Of a stretch of 64,000 bases of DNA, positions 51,540 through 59,776 are shown one piece after another. The stretch comes from JBDHWG01 sp039810085 (GTDB lineage Bacteria > Chloroflexota > Anaerolineae > Epilineales > JAHCIE01). Each line of letters opens with the position of its first letter. Position 1 is the first letter of the stretch. The notes beneath the pieces are model-generated. The model did no database searches and had not been told where the DNA came from. It saw only the letters and a list, made by a program, of their open reading frames with translations. The translations under genes were made by a program, and so were the position numbers. The stretch spans positions 21,365-85,364 of the forward strand of contig JBDHWG010000023.1 of assembly GCA_039810085.1 (NCBI GenBank), given 5' to 3'.

Positions 51540-52523
51540 CTAGAACGGGATTTCGCTAAAGTCAACCTCGTCGGCAAAGGCGAGACACTCATCTAGATAT
51601 AAGCGTACTTCCCCTGCCTTCGCATCACCTAACCCGAACGCAAAGGCTCTAGGTAAGCGTTGTACCTGATCTGTCCAAACTGCTTGCTCAGGTGTTTCAG
51701 TTTCTCGGTACTCGAAGCGCACATTAAATGGGCCTTCAGTTCGCGTGTTAGGATTCATCTTAAATGTAACTTTTCCACCAAGAGCGGTAACTGTTTCGAC
51801 ATAAGTCCATTGACGCTCGAACAATCCCTCCATGCCCAATCTTATCTTGCTTCGCCATTCATCTCGAAGGTCAGGCGGCAAGAGATAGAGCAACATCTGC
51901 ATTTCTGCGAACGAGCGACAGGCTATCATCCTCAAGGCCGGGACAAGCGGCAAGGCATCCGGTACAAGGACCTCGGCGTGGCGGTGGAATTTCACCGTTT
52001 CGTTGTATCCCTTCGCGCCCTGATGGTAGACATATTCGAAAGGGATACTCTGAAAGAACTCCCTGGTCTTAGCATGAATGGCTCGGCTCGCACCCATATT
52101 ACCATCGGAGAACTCTGTATTGTCCTGACCTAGAACCTGAATGGCATCAAAGCAGAAAAACACCGGCACGGGACAGTGCGCAGGTCGCGGATCATTGTTT
52201 GGTCGCCAACGGGCGTGAAATGGCCGAATCCCTTCATTGCAGTACTGGGTGGGCGTGCGAGGGCGGAAGTACAACCTGGCGTATCGGGTATGTGCTGGCG
52301 CTGTATTCTCGATAACCGCTGGGCTAGCATTCTCGGTTTGCATCAGTTGCTGTGCAATTGCCTGAGCTCTGCTGTATATTCGACCATGCGTTAGAATACC
52401 TATTGCGTTGTGTATGTCGGTATAGTGATACACGTAGCGGGGCCACCACCCTAGGCCGCGTGACTCCAGCCGGATGGACCATTCGTGGACGTGTCGCCGT
52501 ATATCTTCTATCCACGGCTTCAC
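51540..52523 (-). CDS. darT: DarT-like (DUF4433) ADP-ribosyltransferase toxin
   Basis: DarT enzymes put ADP-ribose on thymidine of single-stranded DNA, using NAD+. The 327-residue protein shows YHYTDIHNAIGILTHGRIYS, RYARLYFRPRTPTQYCNEGI and RHAEVLVPDALPL (a Glu is the catalytic residue in DarT), matching DUF4433/DarT. Residues about 235-327 form an extra C-terminal beta-rich segment. GTG 52523 lies 2 nt past the macro-domain gene stop, with GGAG 8 nt upstream. This segment is much less GC-rich than the rest of the window. Confidence 0.87.
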   Translation of the reverse strand: MKPWIEDIRRHVHEWSIRLESRGLGWWPRYVYHYTDIHNAIGILTHGRIYSRAQAIAQQLMQTENASPAVIENTAPAHTRYARLYFRPRTPTQYCNEGIRPFHARWRPNNDPRPAHCPVPVFFCFDAIQVLGQDNTEFSDGNMGASRAIHAKTREFFQSIPFEYVYHQGAKGYNETVKFHRHAEVLVPDALPLVPALRMIACRSFAEMQMLLYLLPPDLRDEWRSKIRLGMEGLFERQWTYVETVTALGGKVTFKMNPNTRTEGPFNVRFEYRETETPEQAVWTDQVQRLPRAFAFGLGDAKAGEVRLYLDECLAFADEVDFSEIPF

Positions 52524-52525
52524 GC

Positions 52526-53341
52526 TCAGATCTCCACGGTCGTAACCGGCGGTTCATCTTGCCTTGGTGGCAACACAAGTTGTACGCCTGGTACGAGAGA
52601 TCGTCCTGATTGGGTTGTTTCAACAAACTGCGTGGCTTTAATGTAGTCTAACTCTAATAGTAGCTGCATCACATCGACTGCTTGTTCTCGTAGTTCGCCC
52701 GGAAAGTTATCCTGACGCAATGCTCCGCGTAACCGAAGACTATTCCAGAGGTCTTCGAGATCCTCCGGCGAGTATTTGTTTACTTCGTGATCGTCCTTAT
52801 CAAGAAGGTCTTGCATAAATTGGCCGAAGCTGATATCTTGCCGTGCCTGCCAGGCGTGGTTTACCAGGTGCAGGCTGTGATGCTCGGGCATGAAATCAGG
52901 ACGACGGGTAGCTATATGGACAAATACAGGAATCTGTAATTCTTTGAGGTATTTTTCCATAACCGGACGCACTTGCTGCCAAGGGAGATCGCCATTACCG
53001 CATCCGAGTTGAGGAAATGAGATGCTGGTGATGCCCAACTTCGTGTAAGTTCCAACAAACTTCTCTAGCCCCGCTTCAATGTACTCAATGCGAGAGGGCC
53101 TGCGCCAGTGTTCTTTTGTCGGGAAGTTCAGGATCCACTTGTTGGGCGTGCGATAGAGATATAGCTTACCAATACTTAGTTGACCATTCTGGCAAAACTC
53201 ACGGTAACGAATGAACATGTCTGGATATTGGCGCTTGAACTCAGCCGCAATCCCTTTACCCATTACACCTACGGTGTTCACTGTATTCACAAGAGTCTGG
53301 GCCGGCGAGTCAAAAAGGCTCGTACTCAAATATTCCAGCAT
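52526..53341 (-). CDS. darG: DarG-like macro-domain antitoxin
   Basis: The 271-residue protein opens with a macro domain: TLVNTVNTVGVMGKGIAAEFK holds the ADP-ribose-binding loop, and FPQLGCGNGDLPWQQVRPVM is the second signature. DarG hydrolyses ADP-ribose from thymidine and binds DarT with its C-terminal domain. Residues about 165-271 are the likely toxin-binding part, unlike any known family by eye. ATG 53341 follows GGGAGGG. The gene precedes the toxin gene. Confidence 0.88.
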   Translation of the reverse strand: MLEYLSTSLFDSPAQTLVNTVNTVGVMGKGIAAEFKRQYPDMFIRYREFCQNGQLSIGKLYLYRTPNKWILNFPTKEHWRRPSRIEYIEAGLEKFVGTYTKLGITSISFPQLGCGNGDLPWQQVRPVMEKYLKELQIPVFVHIATRRPDFMPEHHSLHLVNHAWQARQDISFGQFMQDLLDKDDHEVNKYSPEDLEDLWNSLRLRGALRQDNFPGELREQAVDVMQLLLELDYIKATQFVETTQSGRSLVPGVQLVLPPRQDEPPVTTVEI

Positions 53342-53393
53342 CGGCCCTCCCTTCTACACGCTTCAAGCAGGGAATCGTAGTTACTCAAATAAC

Positions 53394-53438
53394 CAGAACG
53401 TATGTTCTGATTATACACCCCAATATTGGCTACGTCAA
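53394..53438 (-). promoter_or_regulatory. Promoter and operator-like palindrome of the darG-darT operon
   Basis: Minus strand: TTGACG (53433-53438), a 17-bp spacer and TATAAT (53410-53415). The palindrome CAGAAC-GTAT-GTTCTG lies at 53394-53409, next to the -10 where transcription would start. Nothing else is recognised in the 201-bp gap 53342-53542. Confidence 0.72.
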
Positions 53439-53542
53439 GAGGTAGAAGTCCAGAACCATCAAACTATACTCCTGGTCCGCTTCCGAATCAAACACCTGGC
53501 CTACGCGGCGTGCGCTCATGGCGATGAAAAGCATGCACCGTG

Positions 53543-56494
53543 TCAACCGCGATGCGTATCTTTGTCGACAGAGGCCAGGATAGCGTCGTGCAGGGCTTGC
53601 TCCAGCCCCGACAGGACCGCGCCGCTGGCGTCCCAATGCGCCGCCGCTGCGCCGAAGAGTTCCGCCGCCTTGAGCGCGTTGCCCTGCCCGGCGGCGGCCC
53701 GCGCCAGGCCCTCCAGGGCGAAGGCCAGCCCGCGCTCGTCGCCGATGTCCTGGGCGATGGCGAGCGCCTCAGCGTAGATGCGCCCCGACGCGGCATAGTC
53801 CCCCTTGAGCCACGCCAGCAGGCCCAGGTCGTTGAGGCGGTAGGCGAGCGCCCAGGCGAACTTGTGCCGCCGCCAGATGGCCGCGCTTTCGCCGAGCAGG
53901 CGCTCGGCTTCGCCGTAGTCGCCCTGCGCCAGCGCCACCTGCCCCAGCCCGCCGAGCGGCCAGGCCAGGGGCATCTCCGCGCCGGTCTGGCGGAAGTATT
54001 GCAGACACTCCTCGAAGTAGGCCCGTGCCGTCGGATAGTCCCCCCGCCGGTAGTGCAGCATGCCCAGGTTGTTGAGCGTCTGGGCAGTCCACCACGCCTC
54101 GCCTTGCTCGCGCTTGATGGCGAGGCTCTCCGCCAGCACGGCCTCGGCCGCCGCGTACTGCCCTTGCCACATCAAAACGCTGCCCAGGTCGTTCAGGGTC
54201 AGCGCCAGGCCGCGCCGGTGATCCAGCGCCCGGTACAGGTCGAGGCTCTCAGCCAGGACCGCCTGGGCCGCGCGCATCGTTCCCCGCCGCAGCGCCATGC
54301 GCCCCACCCAGTACAGCGCCTTGGCCCGCAGCGCCTGGGGCGCATCGGCGGCCCGCGCCAGCGCCCGCGATAGAATCTCCCCCCCCACGAACAAGGGCAG
54401 CCGCACCTCCCACATCGTCCCCAGCGCCGTCGCCAGGCGCAGCGCCCCGCCCGGCGCGGCCTCGATGGCCCACTCCAGGACGGTGCGCAGGTTGTTCTGC
54501 TCGGCGTCCAGGCGCGCGAACCACAGCGGGCGCTCGGCGCTGGTGAGCTTCGCCTCCGCCTCCTCGGCCAACTGCGTGAAGTAGACGAGCTGCCAGCGGC
54601 GCACCGCCTCGGTCTCGCCGCTCTCGTCCAGCTTGAGGCGGGCGTACTCGCGGATGGTCTCCAACACGTCGTAGCGCGGCCCTCGGTCGGGATCGCGGGC
54701 CTCGTCGGCCCCATGCGCCGTGTGGACCAGGCTCTTGTCCACCAGCGTCGCCAGGCGCTCCCGCACCTCTGCGCCCAGCGCGCCGTCGGCGTTGCAGACG
54801 GCGGCGACGGACGCCAGGTCGAAGCCGCCGGCGAACACGGCCAGGCGGCGGAAGAGGGTCTGCTCCAGCGGGGCGAGGAGGGTGTAGCTCCACTCGATGG
54901 TCTGCCAGAGCGTCTGCTGACGCGGCGGGAGGTCGCGCCCGCCGGGGGGCAGCAGCGTGAAGCTCTGCTTGAGCCGGGCCAGCAGCTCCTGGGGCGCGTA
55001 CGTCCCGGCCCGCGCTGCCGCCAGCTCGATGGCGAGGGGCAGGCCGTCGAGGCGGGCGCAAATCTCGGCGACCGCGCTGGCGTTGGCATCCGACAGGCAA
55101 AAGGCGGGCGTCACGGCCTGAGCGCGCTGGACGAACAGCTCGACCGAGGGGAACGCGGCCAGCTCGGCCCCGCTGCGCGCGCCTGTGGATGGCAGGGCGG
55201 GGGCGGGCAGGGGCGCGAGGGGCAAGACGTGCTCGCCGTACAGGCGCAGGGCTTCGCGGCTCGTGGTCACGATGACCACACGCGGGCAGCTTTCCAGCAG
55301 CTCGCTCACGATGGGGGCGTCGGCGATGAGGTGCTCGTAGTTGTCGAGCACCAGCAGCATCTCCTTATCCCGCAGCCAGGTCAGCACGCGGGCCTTGACG
55401 TCGGCGCCCGTGGGCACGGGGATGTCCAGCAAGTGGGCCAGGGTCGGCGTCAGCAGGTCGGCCGACGTGAGCGGGGCGAGCGACACGAAACACGCCCCGT
55501 CCTGGAAGGCGAGCGCGTCGCGCCGGGCCGCCTCCACCGCCAGCCGCGTCTTCCCCGCGCCGCCCGGCCCCACAATCGTCAGCAGGCGGCTGTCGGGGTC
55601 TTGTAATTTGTCGCCGATCTGCGCCAGCTCGGTCTCGCGCCCGATGAACGACGTGCGGCGCGGCGGGAAGTGGCGGGCGAGGGCGGCGGCATCGGTGAGA
55701 GCGGGCGGGGGCGCGCCGCGCCGGATTTGCTCGTACAGCGCGACCGTCTCGGCTTCCGGCGCGATGCCCCACTCGGCCGCCAGGATGGTGCGGCACCCCT
55801 CGTACTGCGCCAGCGCCGCCGCGCGCCGCCCACTTACCCAGAGCGCCCGCATCACCACCCGGTGAGCGCCCTCCAGCCACGGCTCCAGGGCCAGCTGCCG
55901 TCGGGCGTATTCACTCGCCGCCGCATGGTCGCGCCGCCCCTCCCAATACGCGGTCAGAGCGCCGAGGGCGTCCAGCGCCTGGACGTGGAGGTGTTCGCGC
56001 TGCACGGCGCTCCACTCGTCGAAGGGCGGGCTGTCCTTGAGGGTGAACCCGGCCAGGAAATCGCCACGATACAGGGCCATCGCGCGCGTCAGGCGGTCGG
56101 CGCACACGCGGCACGCCGTGAGGCGGCGGTGGCGGTGGCGCTCGGTCTCGGCCAGGAGCGCCTGGAAGTCGGTCACGTCGACGGCGACGTCGCTCGCGGC
56201 GTTGAACTCGACCGTCTGCGGGGTCACGCTGAGGAAGGGCCGGTCGGCGGCATCGCCATCGCGGAGCGTCTGGCGCAGGCGGCTCAGCGTCTTGCGCAGG
56301 TTCTGGAGCGCGCTCTTGTCGTCCTGCTCCGGCCAGAACAGGGCGGCCAGCGCCTCGCGGCGCAGGGGGTGGCCGGCGGCGAGGGCCAGGTAGACCAGCA
56401 GGGCGCGGGCCTTATCGGACTCGAACTCGGTGAGCGCGCGGCCATCGAGGGTGATCTGGATAGAGCCGAGCAGCGACAGCTTGAGGTACGCCAA
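53543..56494 (-). CDS. AfsR/SARP-like regulator with BTAD, NB-ARC and TPR domains
   Basis: The protein has 983 residues. Its N-terminal OmpR-like DNA-binding domain with BTAD (residues about 1-260, SRLRQTLRDGDAA, ALWVSGRRAAALAQYEGC) is followed by an NB-ARC/STAND ATPase with VGPGGAGKTRLAVEAARR (P-loop about 306-314) and LLVLDNYEHLI (Walker B), then many TPR repeats (about 640-975; MLHYRRGDYPTARAYFEEC). Such proteins sense a signal by the TPR part and activate secondary-metabolite genes. The TTG start at 56494 is chosen because AAGGAG lies 8 nt upstream. Target genes are not evident. Confidence 0.88.
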   Translation of the reverse strand: MAYLKLSLLGSIQITLDGRALTEFESDKARALLVYLALAAGHPLRREALAALFWPEQDDKSALQNLRKTLSRLRQTLRDGDAADRPFLSVTPQTVEFNAASDVAVDVTDFQALLAETERHRHRRLTACRVCADRLTRAMALYRGDFLAGFTLKDSPPFDEWSAVQREHLHVQALDALGALTAYWEGRRDHAAASEYARRQLALEPWLEGAHRVVMRALWVSGRRAAALAQYEGCRTILAAEWGIAPEAETVALYEQIRRGAPPPALTDAAALARHFPPRRTSFIGRETELAQIGDKLQDPDSRLLTIVGPGGAGKTRLAVEAARRDALAFQDGACFVSLAPLTSADLLTPTLAHLLDIPVPTGADVKARVLTWLRDKEMLLVLDNYEHLIADAPIVSELLESCPRVVIVTTSREALRLYGEHVLPLAPLPAPALPSTGARSGAELAAFPSVELFVQRAQAVTPAFCLSDANASAVAEICARLDGLPLAIELAAARAGTYAPQELLARLKQSFTLLPPGGRDLPPRQQTLWQTIEWSYTLLAPLEQTLFRRLAVFAGGFDLASVAAVCNADGALGAEVRERLATLVDKSLVHTAHGADEARDPDRGPRYDVLETIREYARLKLDESGETEAVRRWQLVYFTQLAEEAEAKLTSAERPLWFARLDAEQNNLRTVLEWAIEAAPGGALRLATALGTMWEVRLPLFVGGEILSRALARAADAPQALRAKALYWVGRMALRRGTMRAAQAVLAESLDLYRALDHRRGLALTLNDLGSVLMWQGQYAAAEAVLAESLAIKREQGEAWWTAQTLNNLGMLHYRRGDYPTARAYFEECLQYFRQTGAEMPLAWPLGGLGQVALAQGDYGEAERLLGESAAIWRRHKFAWALAYRLNDLGLLAWLKGDYAASGRIYAEALAIAQDIGDERGLAFALEGLARAAAGQGNALKAAELFGAAAAHWDASGAVLSGLEQALHDAILASVDKDTHRG

Positions 56495-56616
56495 AGCGCC
56501 GTCTCCTTCATGGGGGACAGGCCCGTCACGTTTTCCCGACGCCGGGCTGGTAGAGTGACGTGCGAAGGACGCCGCCGGGCGTGCGGCCATTATAGCAGAC
56601 TCCTGAGGAGGCGGCC

Positions 56617-56862
56617 ATGTCACTCTTTACATCTTATATCCTGCGCATCGTGTATGAGAGGGACAACGAGCGGCCGACCCCGCGTGTTATGGTGCAGGCC
56701 ATCGGCACGGAGGAGTGGCTGACCTTCGGCGATCTCGCCGACCTGGCGGCCTACCTCGACGCCGAAGCCCGGCGGCAGCACGTGTCATTGCGAGAAGACA
56801 CGCCCGGCGGTGTCATTGCGAGGCGGGCCTTGCCGCCGAAGCAATCCCCCGGCGGGGGATAG
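56617..56862 (+). CDS. Small protein with repeat-derived C-terminus
   Basis: The 81-residue protein starts MSLFTSYILRIVYERDNERP and is acidic/aromatic up to about residue 53. No known domain is recognised. GAGGAGG stands 6 nt before ATG 56617. Residues about 54-81 (VSLREDTPGGVIARRALPP) are translated from a family A repeat, so the ancestral C-terminus seems lost. It is divergent from the AfsR-like gene. Confidence 0.6.
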   Translation: MSLFTSYILRIVYERDNERPTPRVMVQAIGTEEWLTFGDLADLAAYLDAEARRQHVSLREDTPGGVIARRALPPKQSPGGG

Positions 56863-57148
56863 GCACGCTCTAGCTGCGTAGAGCGTCTGTTGCCAGAGCG
56901 GGGGATTGCTTCGCGTTCGCTCGCAATGACGGGAGGCTCGCGGTGGGAGCGGTGTCATTGCGAGGCGGGCCTTGCCGCCGAAGCAATCCCCCGGCGGGGG
57001 ATAGGCACGCTCTAGCTGCGTAGAGCGTCTGTTGCAAGGGCGGGGGATTGCTTCGCGTTCGCTCGCAATGACGGAAGGCTCGCGGTGGGAGCGGTGTCAT
57101 TGCGCGGCGGGCCTTGCCGCCGAAGCAATCCCCCGGCGGGGGATAGCC
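56786..57148. repeat. Two and a half family A repeats with ~127-bp spacing
   Basis: GTGTCATTGCGAGGCGGGCC starts copies at about 56811 and 56952, and a third (GCGCGGCGGGCC variant) near 57094. Each has GAAGCAATCCCCCGGCGGGG and GGGGGATTGCTTCGCG arms and ends CTCGCAATGAC. It covers most of the 56863-57188 gap and the tail of the preceding gene. Confidence 0.88.
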
Positions 57149-57188
57149 GCGAGGGCGAAAGTCGCACGTTCATCGAAGGAGGGAATGC

Positions 57189-59534
57189 ATGCTCAACCTG
57201 AACCACCCGCGCCCGTGGCTGCGCGCATGGCTCGCGCTCGTGCTGGTGGCAGTCGTCCTGGCCGCCGGACGGCCGGCCCTCGCCGGCGGCGTCGTCTACG
57301 TCGTGCCCGGCGGCGCGGGCACGAAAGATGGGTCGTCCTGGGCCAACGCCAAGGACCTGGCCACCGCTCTCGCCGCCGCCAACAGTGGCGACGAACTGTG
57401 GGTCAAGGCCGGCACGTATAAGCCGGACACGACGGGCCTGACCGACCCACGCAAGGCCACGTTCACCCTCAAGACCGGCGTCGCCGTCTATGGCGGCTTC
57501 GCCGGGACGGAGACGACGCGCGCCGGGCGCAACCCGGCGGCCAACGTTACAACGCTCAGCGGCGACCTGCTCGGCAACGATACGCCGAACACCCCCGCTA
57601 CATTGAACGACAACGCGTACCACGTCGTGACCGCTGACAGCGTCGATGCGACAGCCATCCTCGACGGGTTCACCATCACGGGCGGCGTCGCCTCTGACAC
57701 ATCGCGTACCTTCTTTAGTCTTCGGGGTGGAGGCATCGTCAGCAACGGCGCCGACGCCACCTTCAGGAACCTCATCATTACCGGCAACAGCGCTGAAGCC
57801 AACGGCGGCGGAATGGTGCATTATTTCGGCAGCCCGACGCTGACGAACGTTACCTTTAGCGGCAACTTCGCGGACAGCGGCAGTGGGATGTACATTACGG
57901 GCGACACGCCCCATTTGACGAACGTCAGCTTCATCAGCAACGGCAGCCCTGTTGCGACCTACGGCGGCGGCCTCGTCATCAGCAACGGCTCGTCGGCATC
58001 GCTGACCAACGTGACCTTCAAGCTCAACGAAGCCGCGTACGGCGGCGGGCTGTACGTCACGACCGAAGGCACGCCGACGCTGATCAACGCCTCGTTTATC
58101 AACAACCAGGCCGACTACGGCGCGGGCCTATACTCGGATTCCCTGGGCCTCGTAACGTTGTATAACGCCCTGTTCATCGGCAACTTCGGGTCCTACGGCG
58201 CCGGCGTGGCGAGCCAGGGCAGCCAGGTGAACCTGGTCAACGCCACATTCAACGGCAACTCCGCCGACAAGGGCGCGGCGGTGTACACCGACAACAACAC
58301 CAACCTCACGACAACCGTGCCGACCCTGACGAGCAGCATCCTGTGGGGTGATGGGGCGCCGTCCACCCTCATCACACCAACCGAAATCTACAACGCGCGC
58401 GGTAGCGCCAGCGTAAGTTATAGCATCGTCCAGGGGGGCTACGCCGGCACGGGCAATCTGAACGCCGACCCGAAGTTCATTTCGCCGGTAGACCCGAACA
58501 CGAGCAATACGACGAACGCGAACCTGCGCCTCGGCGCGGGGTCGGCGGCCCTGGACGTGGGCGACCCGAACGCGGCGATCCCACCGCTACCGGCAGGCGA
58601 CCTGGACGGGAAGCCGCGCATTGTCGGCCGCATCGACATGGGCGCGTACGAGACGCCGGATACGACGTCGCCCACGGTGACGCTCAATCCCTCAGGGAAT
58701 AGCTGCACCGTGCCCGGCGCCAACGGCTGGTGTCGCGGGACGCAGACGGCGGGCTTCACCGCCAGCGACGCGGGCAGCGGCGTCGCCAGCCCATGCAGCG
58801 GCGCGTCGTGTACCTTCACCCAGTCCACGACGACCAACGGCAGCAGCGTCAGCATCGCCTCGGGACAGGCGTGCGACGCGGCGAACAACTGCAATCCTGG
58901 CATCAACGCCGGCCCGTTCAAGATCGACTCCGCCGCCCCGACGGCGAGCATCACGACGCCCGCCAACGGCGCGAACTACACCGTCGGCGCGTCGGTACTG
59001 GCGAGCTACACCTGCGGCGACACGGGCGGCTCCGGCGTCGCCACGTGCAGCGGGACGACCGCCAGCGGCAGCGCCATCGACACGGCCACGCCCGGCGCGA
59101 AGACGTTCAGCGTGAGCGTCGCCGACAACGCGGGCAACACGACCAACGTCCAGGTGAGCTACACCGTCGGCTACACGTTCGTCTACTTGTCGCCGACAGT
59201 CGGCCCGCCGAGCGTCAACAATCTCTACCCGTCGGGCCTACCGCCGTGGTACACCACGGCGAAGTGGCGGCTGGCGAACGCGGCGGGGACGCCCGTGGCC
59301 GCCGGTCTCGTCGCCGCCGTCCGCTACACGCCCATGACGTGCGGAGCGGCGCTGCCCGCCTACAGCGACAGCTACCCGACCGCGAGCGGCGGCCTCGTCC
59401 CCGTCCCCAGGCCCGAAGTGTACCAGGGGCCGTGGCTGTTCAACTGGCAGCTGCCGATGACAAGGGGGTGTTACGCCCTGTACGCTAAGTACGCCAGCGG
59501 CCAGATCGTTCCGTTCCTGTACCGCATCAACTAG
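57189..59534 (+). CDS. Secreted right-handed beta-helix protein (Pmp-like repeats)
   Basis: The 781-residue protein has a signal peptide (to about residue 33, LVAVVLAAGRPALAGG). A pectin-lyase-like/choice-of-anchor-Q beta-helix spans about 35-500 with repeated TLTNVTFSGN, SLTNVTFKLN and NLVNATFNGN turns and GGGLYV/GAGLYS. A Ser/Thr/Cys-rich linker (about 500-660) is followed by a ~100-residue C-terminal domain starting FVYLSPTVGPPSVNNLYP. It is probably a surface adhesin or polysaccharide-binding protein rather than an enzyme. The start follows GAAGGAGGGA. Confidence 0.82.
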   Translation: MLNLNHPRPWLRAWLALVLVAVVLAAGRPALAGGVVYVVPGGAGTKDGSSWANAKDLATALAAANSGDELWVKAGTYKPDTTGLTDPRKATFTLKTGVAVYGGFAGTETTRAGRNPAANVTTLSGDLLGNDTPNTPATLNDNAYHVVTADSVDATAILDGFTITGGVASDTSRTFFSLRGGGIVSNGADATFRNLIITGNSAEANGGGMVHYFGSPTLTNVTFSGNFADSGSGMYITGDTPHLTNVSFISNGSPVATYGGGLVISNGSSASLTNVTFKLNEAAYGGGLYVTTEGTPTLINASFINNQADYGAGLYSDSLGLVTLYNALFIGNFGSYGAGVASQGSQVNLVNATFNGNSADKGAAVYTDNNTNLTTTVPTLTSSILWGDGAPSTLITPTEIYNARGSASVSYSIVQGGYAGTGNLNADPKFISPVDPNTSNTTNANLRLGAGSAALDVGDPNAAIPPLPAGDLDGKPRIVGRIDMGAYETPDTTSPTVTLNPSGNSCTVPGANGWCRGTQTAGFTASDAGSGVASPCSGASCTFTQSTTTNGSSVSIASGQACDAANNCNPGINAGPFKIDSAAPTASITTPANGANYTVGASVLASYTCGDTGGSGVATCSGTTASGSAIDTATPGAKTFSVSVADNAGNTTNVQVSYTVGYTFVYLSPTVGPPSVNNLYPSGLPPWYTTAKWRLANAAGTPVAAGLVAAVRYTPMTCGAALPAYSDSYPTASGGLVPVPRPEVYQGPWLFNWQLPMTRGCYALYAKYASGQIVPFLYRIN

Positions 59535-59564
59535 CCTCGTCTCTACATCTTAAGAGTTCGATAA

Positions 59565-59620
59565 GCGCCAGCGCCACAATGGTAAAATAAGGGGCGCTGG
59601 CGCGTCTATAAAGGAGGTGA
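59565..59620. other. Hairpin followed by an orphan perfect Shine-Dalgarno sequence
   Basis: GCGCCAGCGCC (59565-59575) is inverted at 59593-59603, with a TAAAAT in the loop. AAGGAGGTGA (59611-59620) is a perfect 16S complement, but no start codon follows within 12 nt. No gene is supported in 59535-59776. Confidence 0.6.
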
Positions 59621-59673
59621 ACAACGTCTACACCTACGGTTGTCAAATCATTACGCCCATGCAGCCGAGCGTG

Positions 59674-59682
59674 TGCTATACT
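59674..59682 (+). promoter_or_regulatory. Extended -10 element before the C39-like gene
   Basis: TGCTATACT matches the extended -10 form seen upstream of several other genes in this window. The -35 is poor, and the start codon lies 95 nt on. Confidence 0.4.
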
Positions 59683-59776
59683 TGACGGGCAATCGTCCAA
59701 CGTGCCACCCGTCACATTCTTGATGCGACAACCGTTATAAGCTAAAGATACCTACATCTCGCGTTGGAGTCACGGC

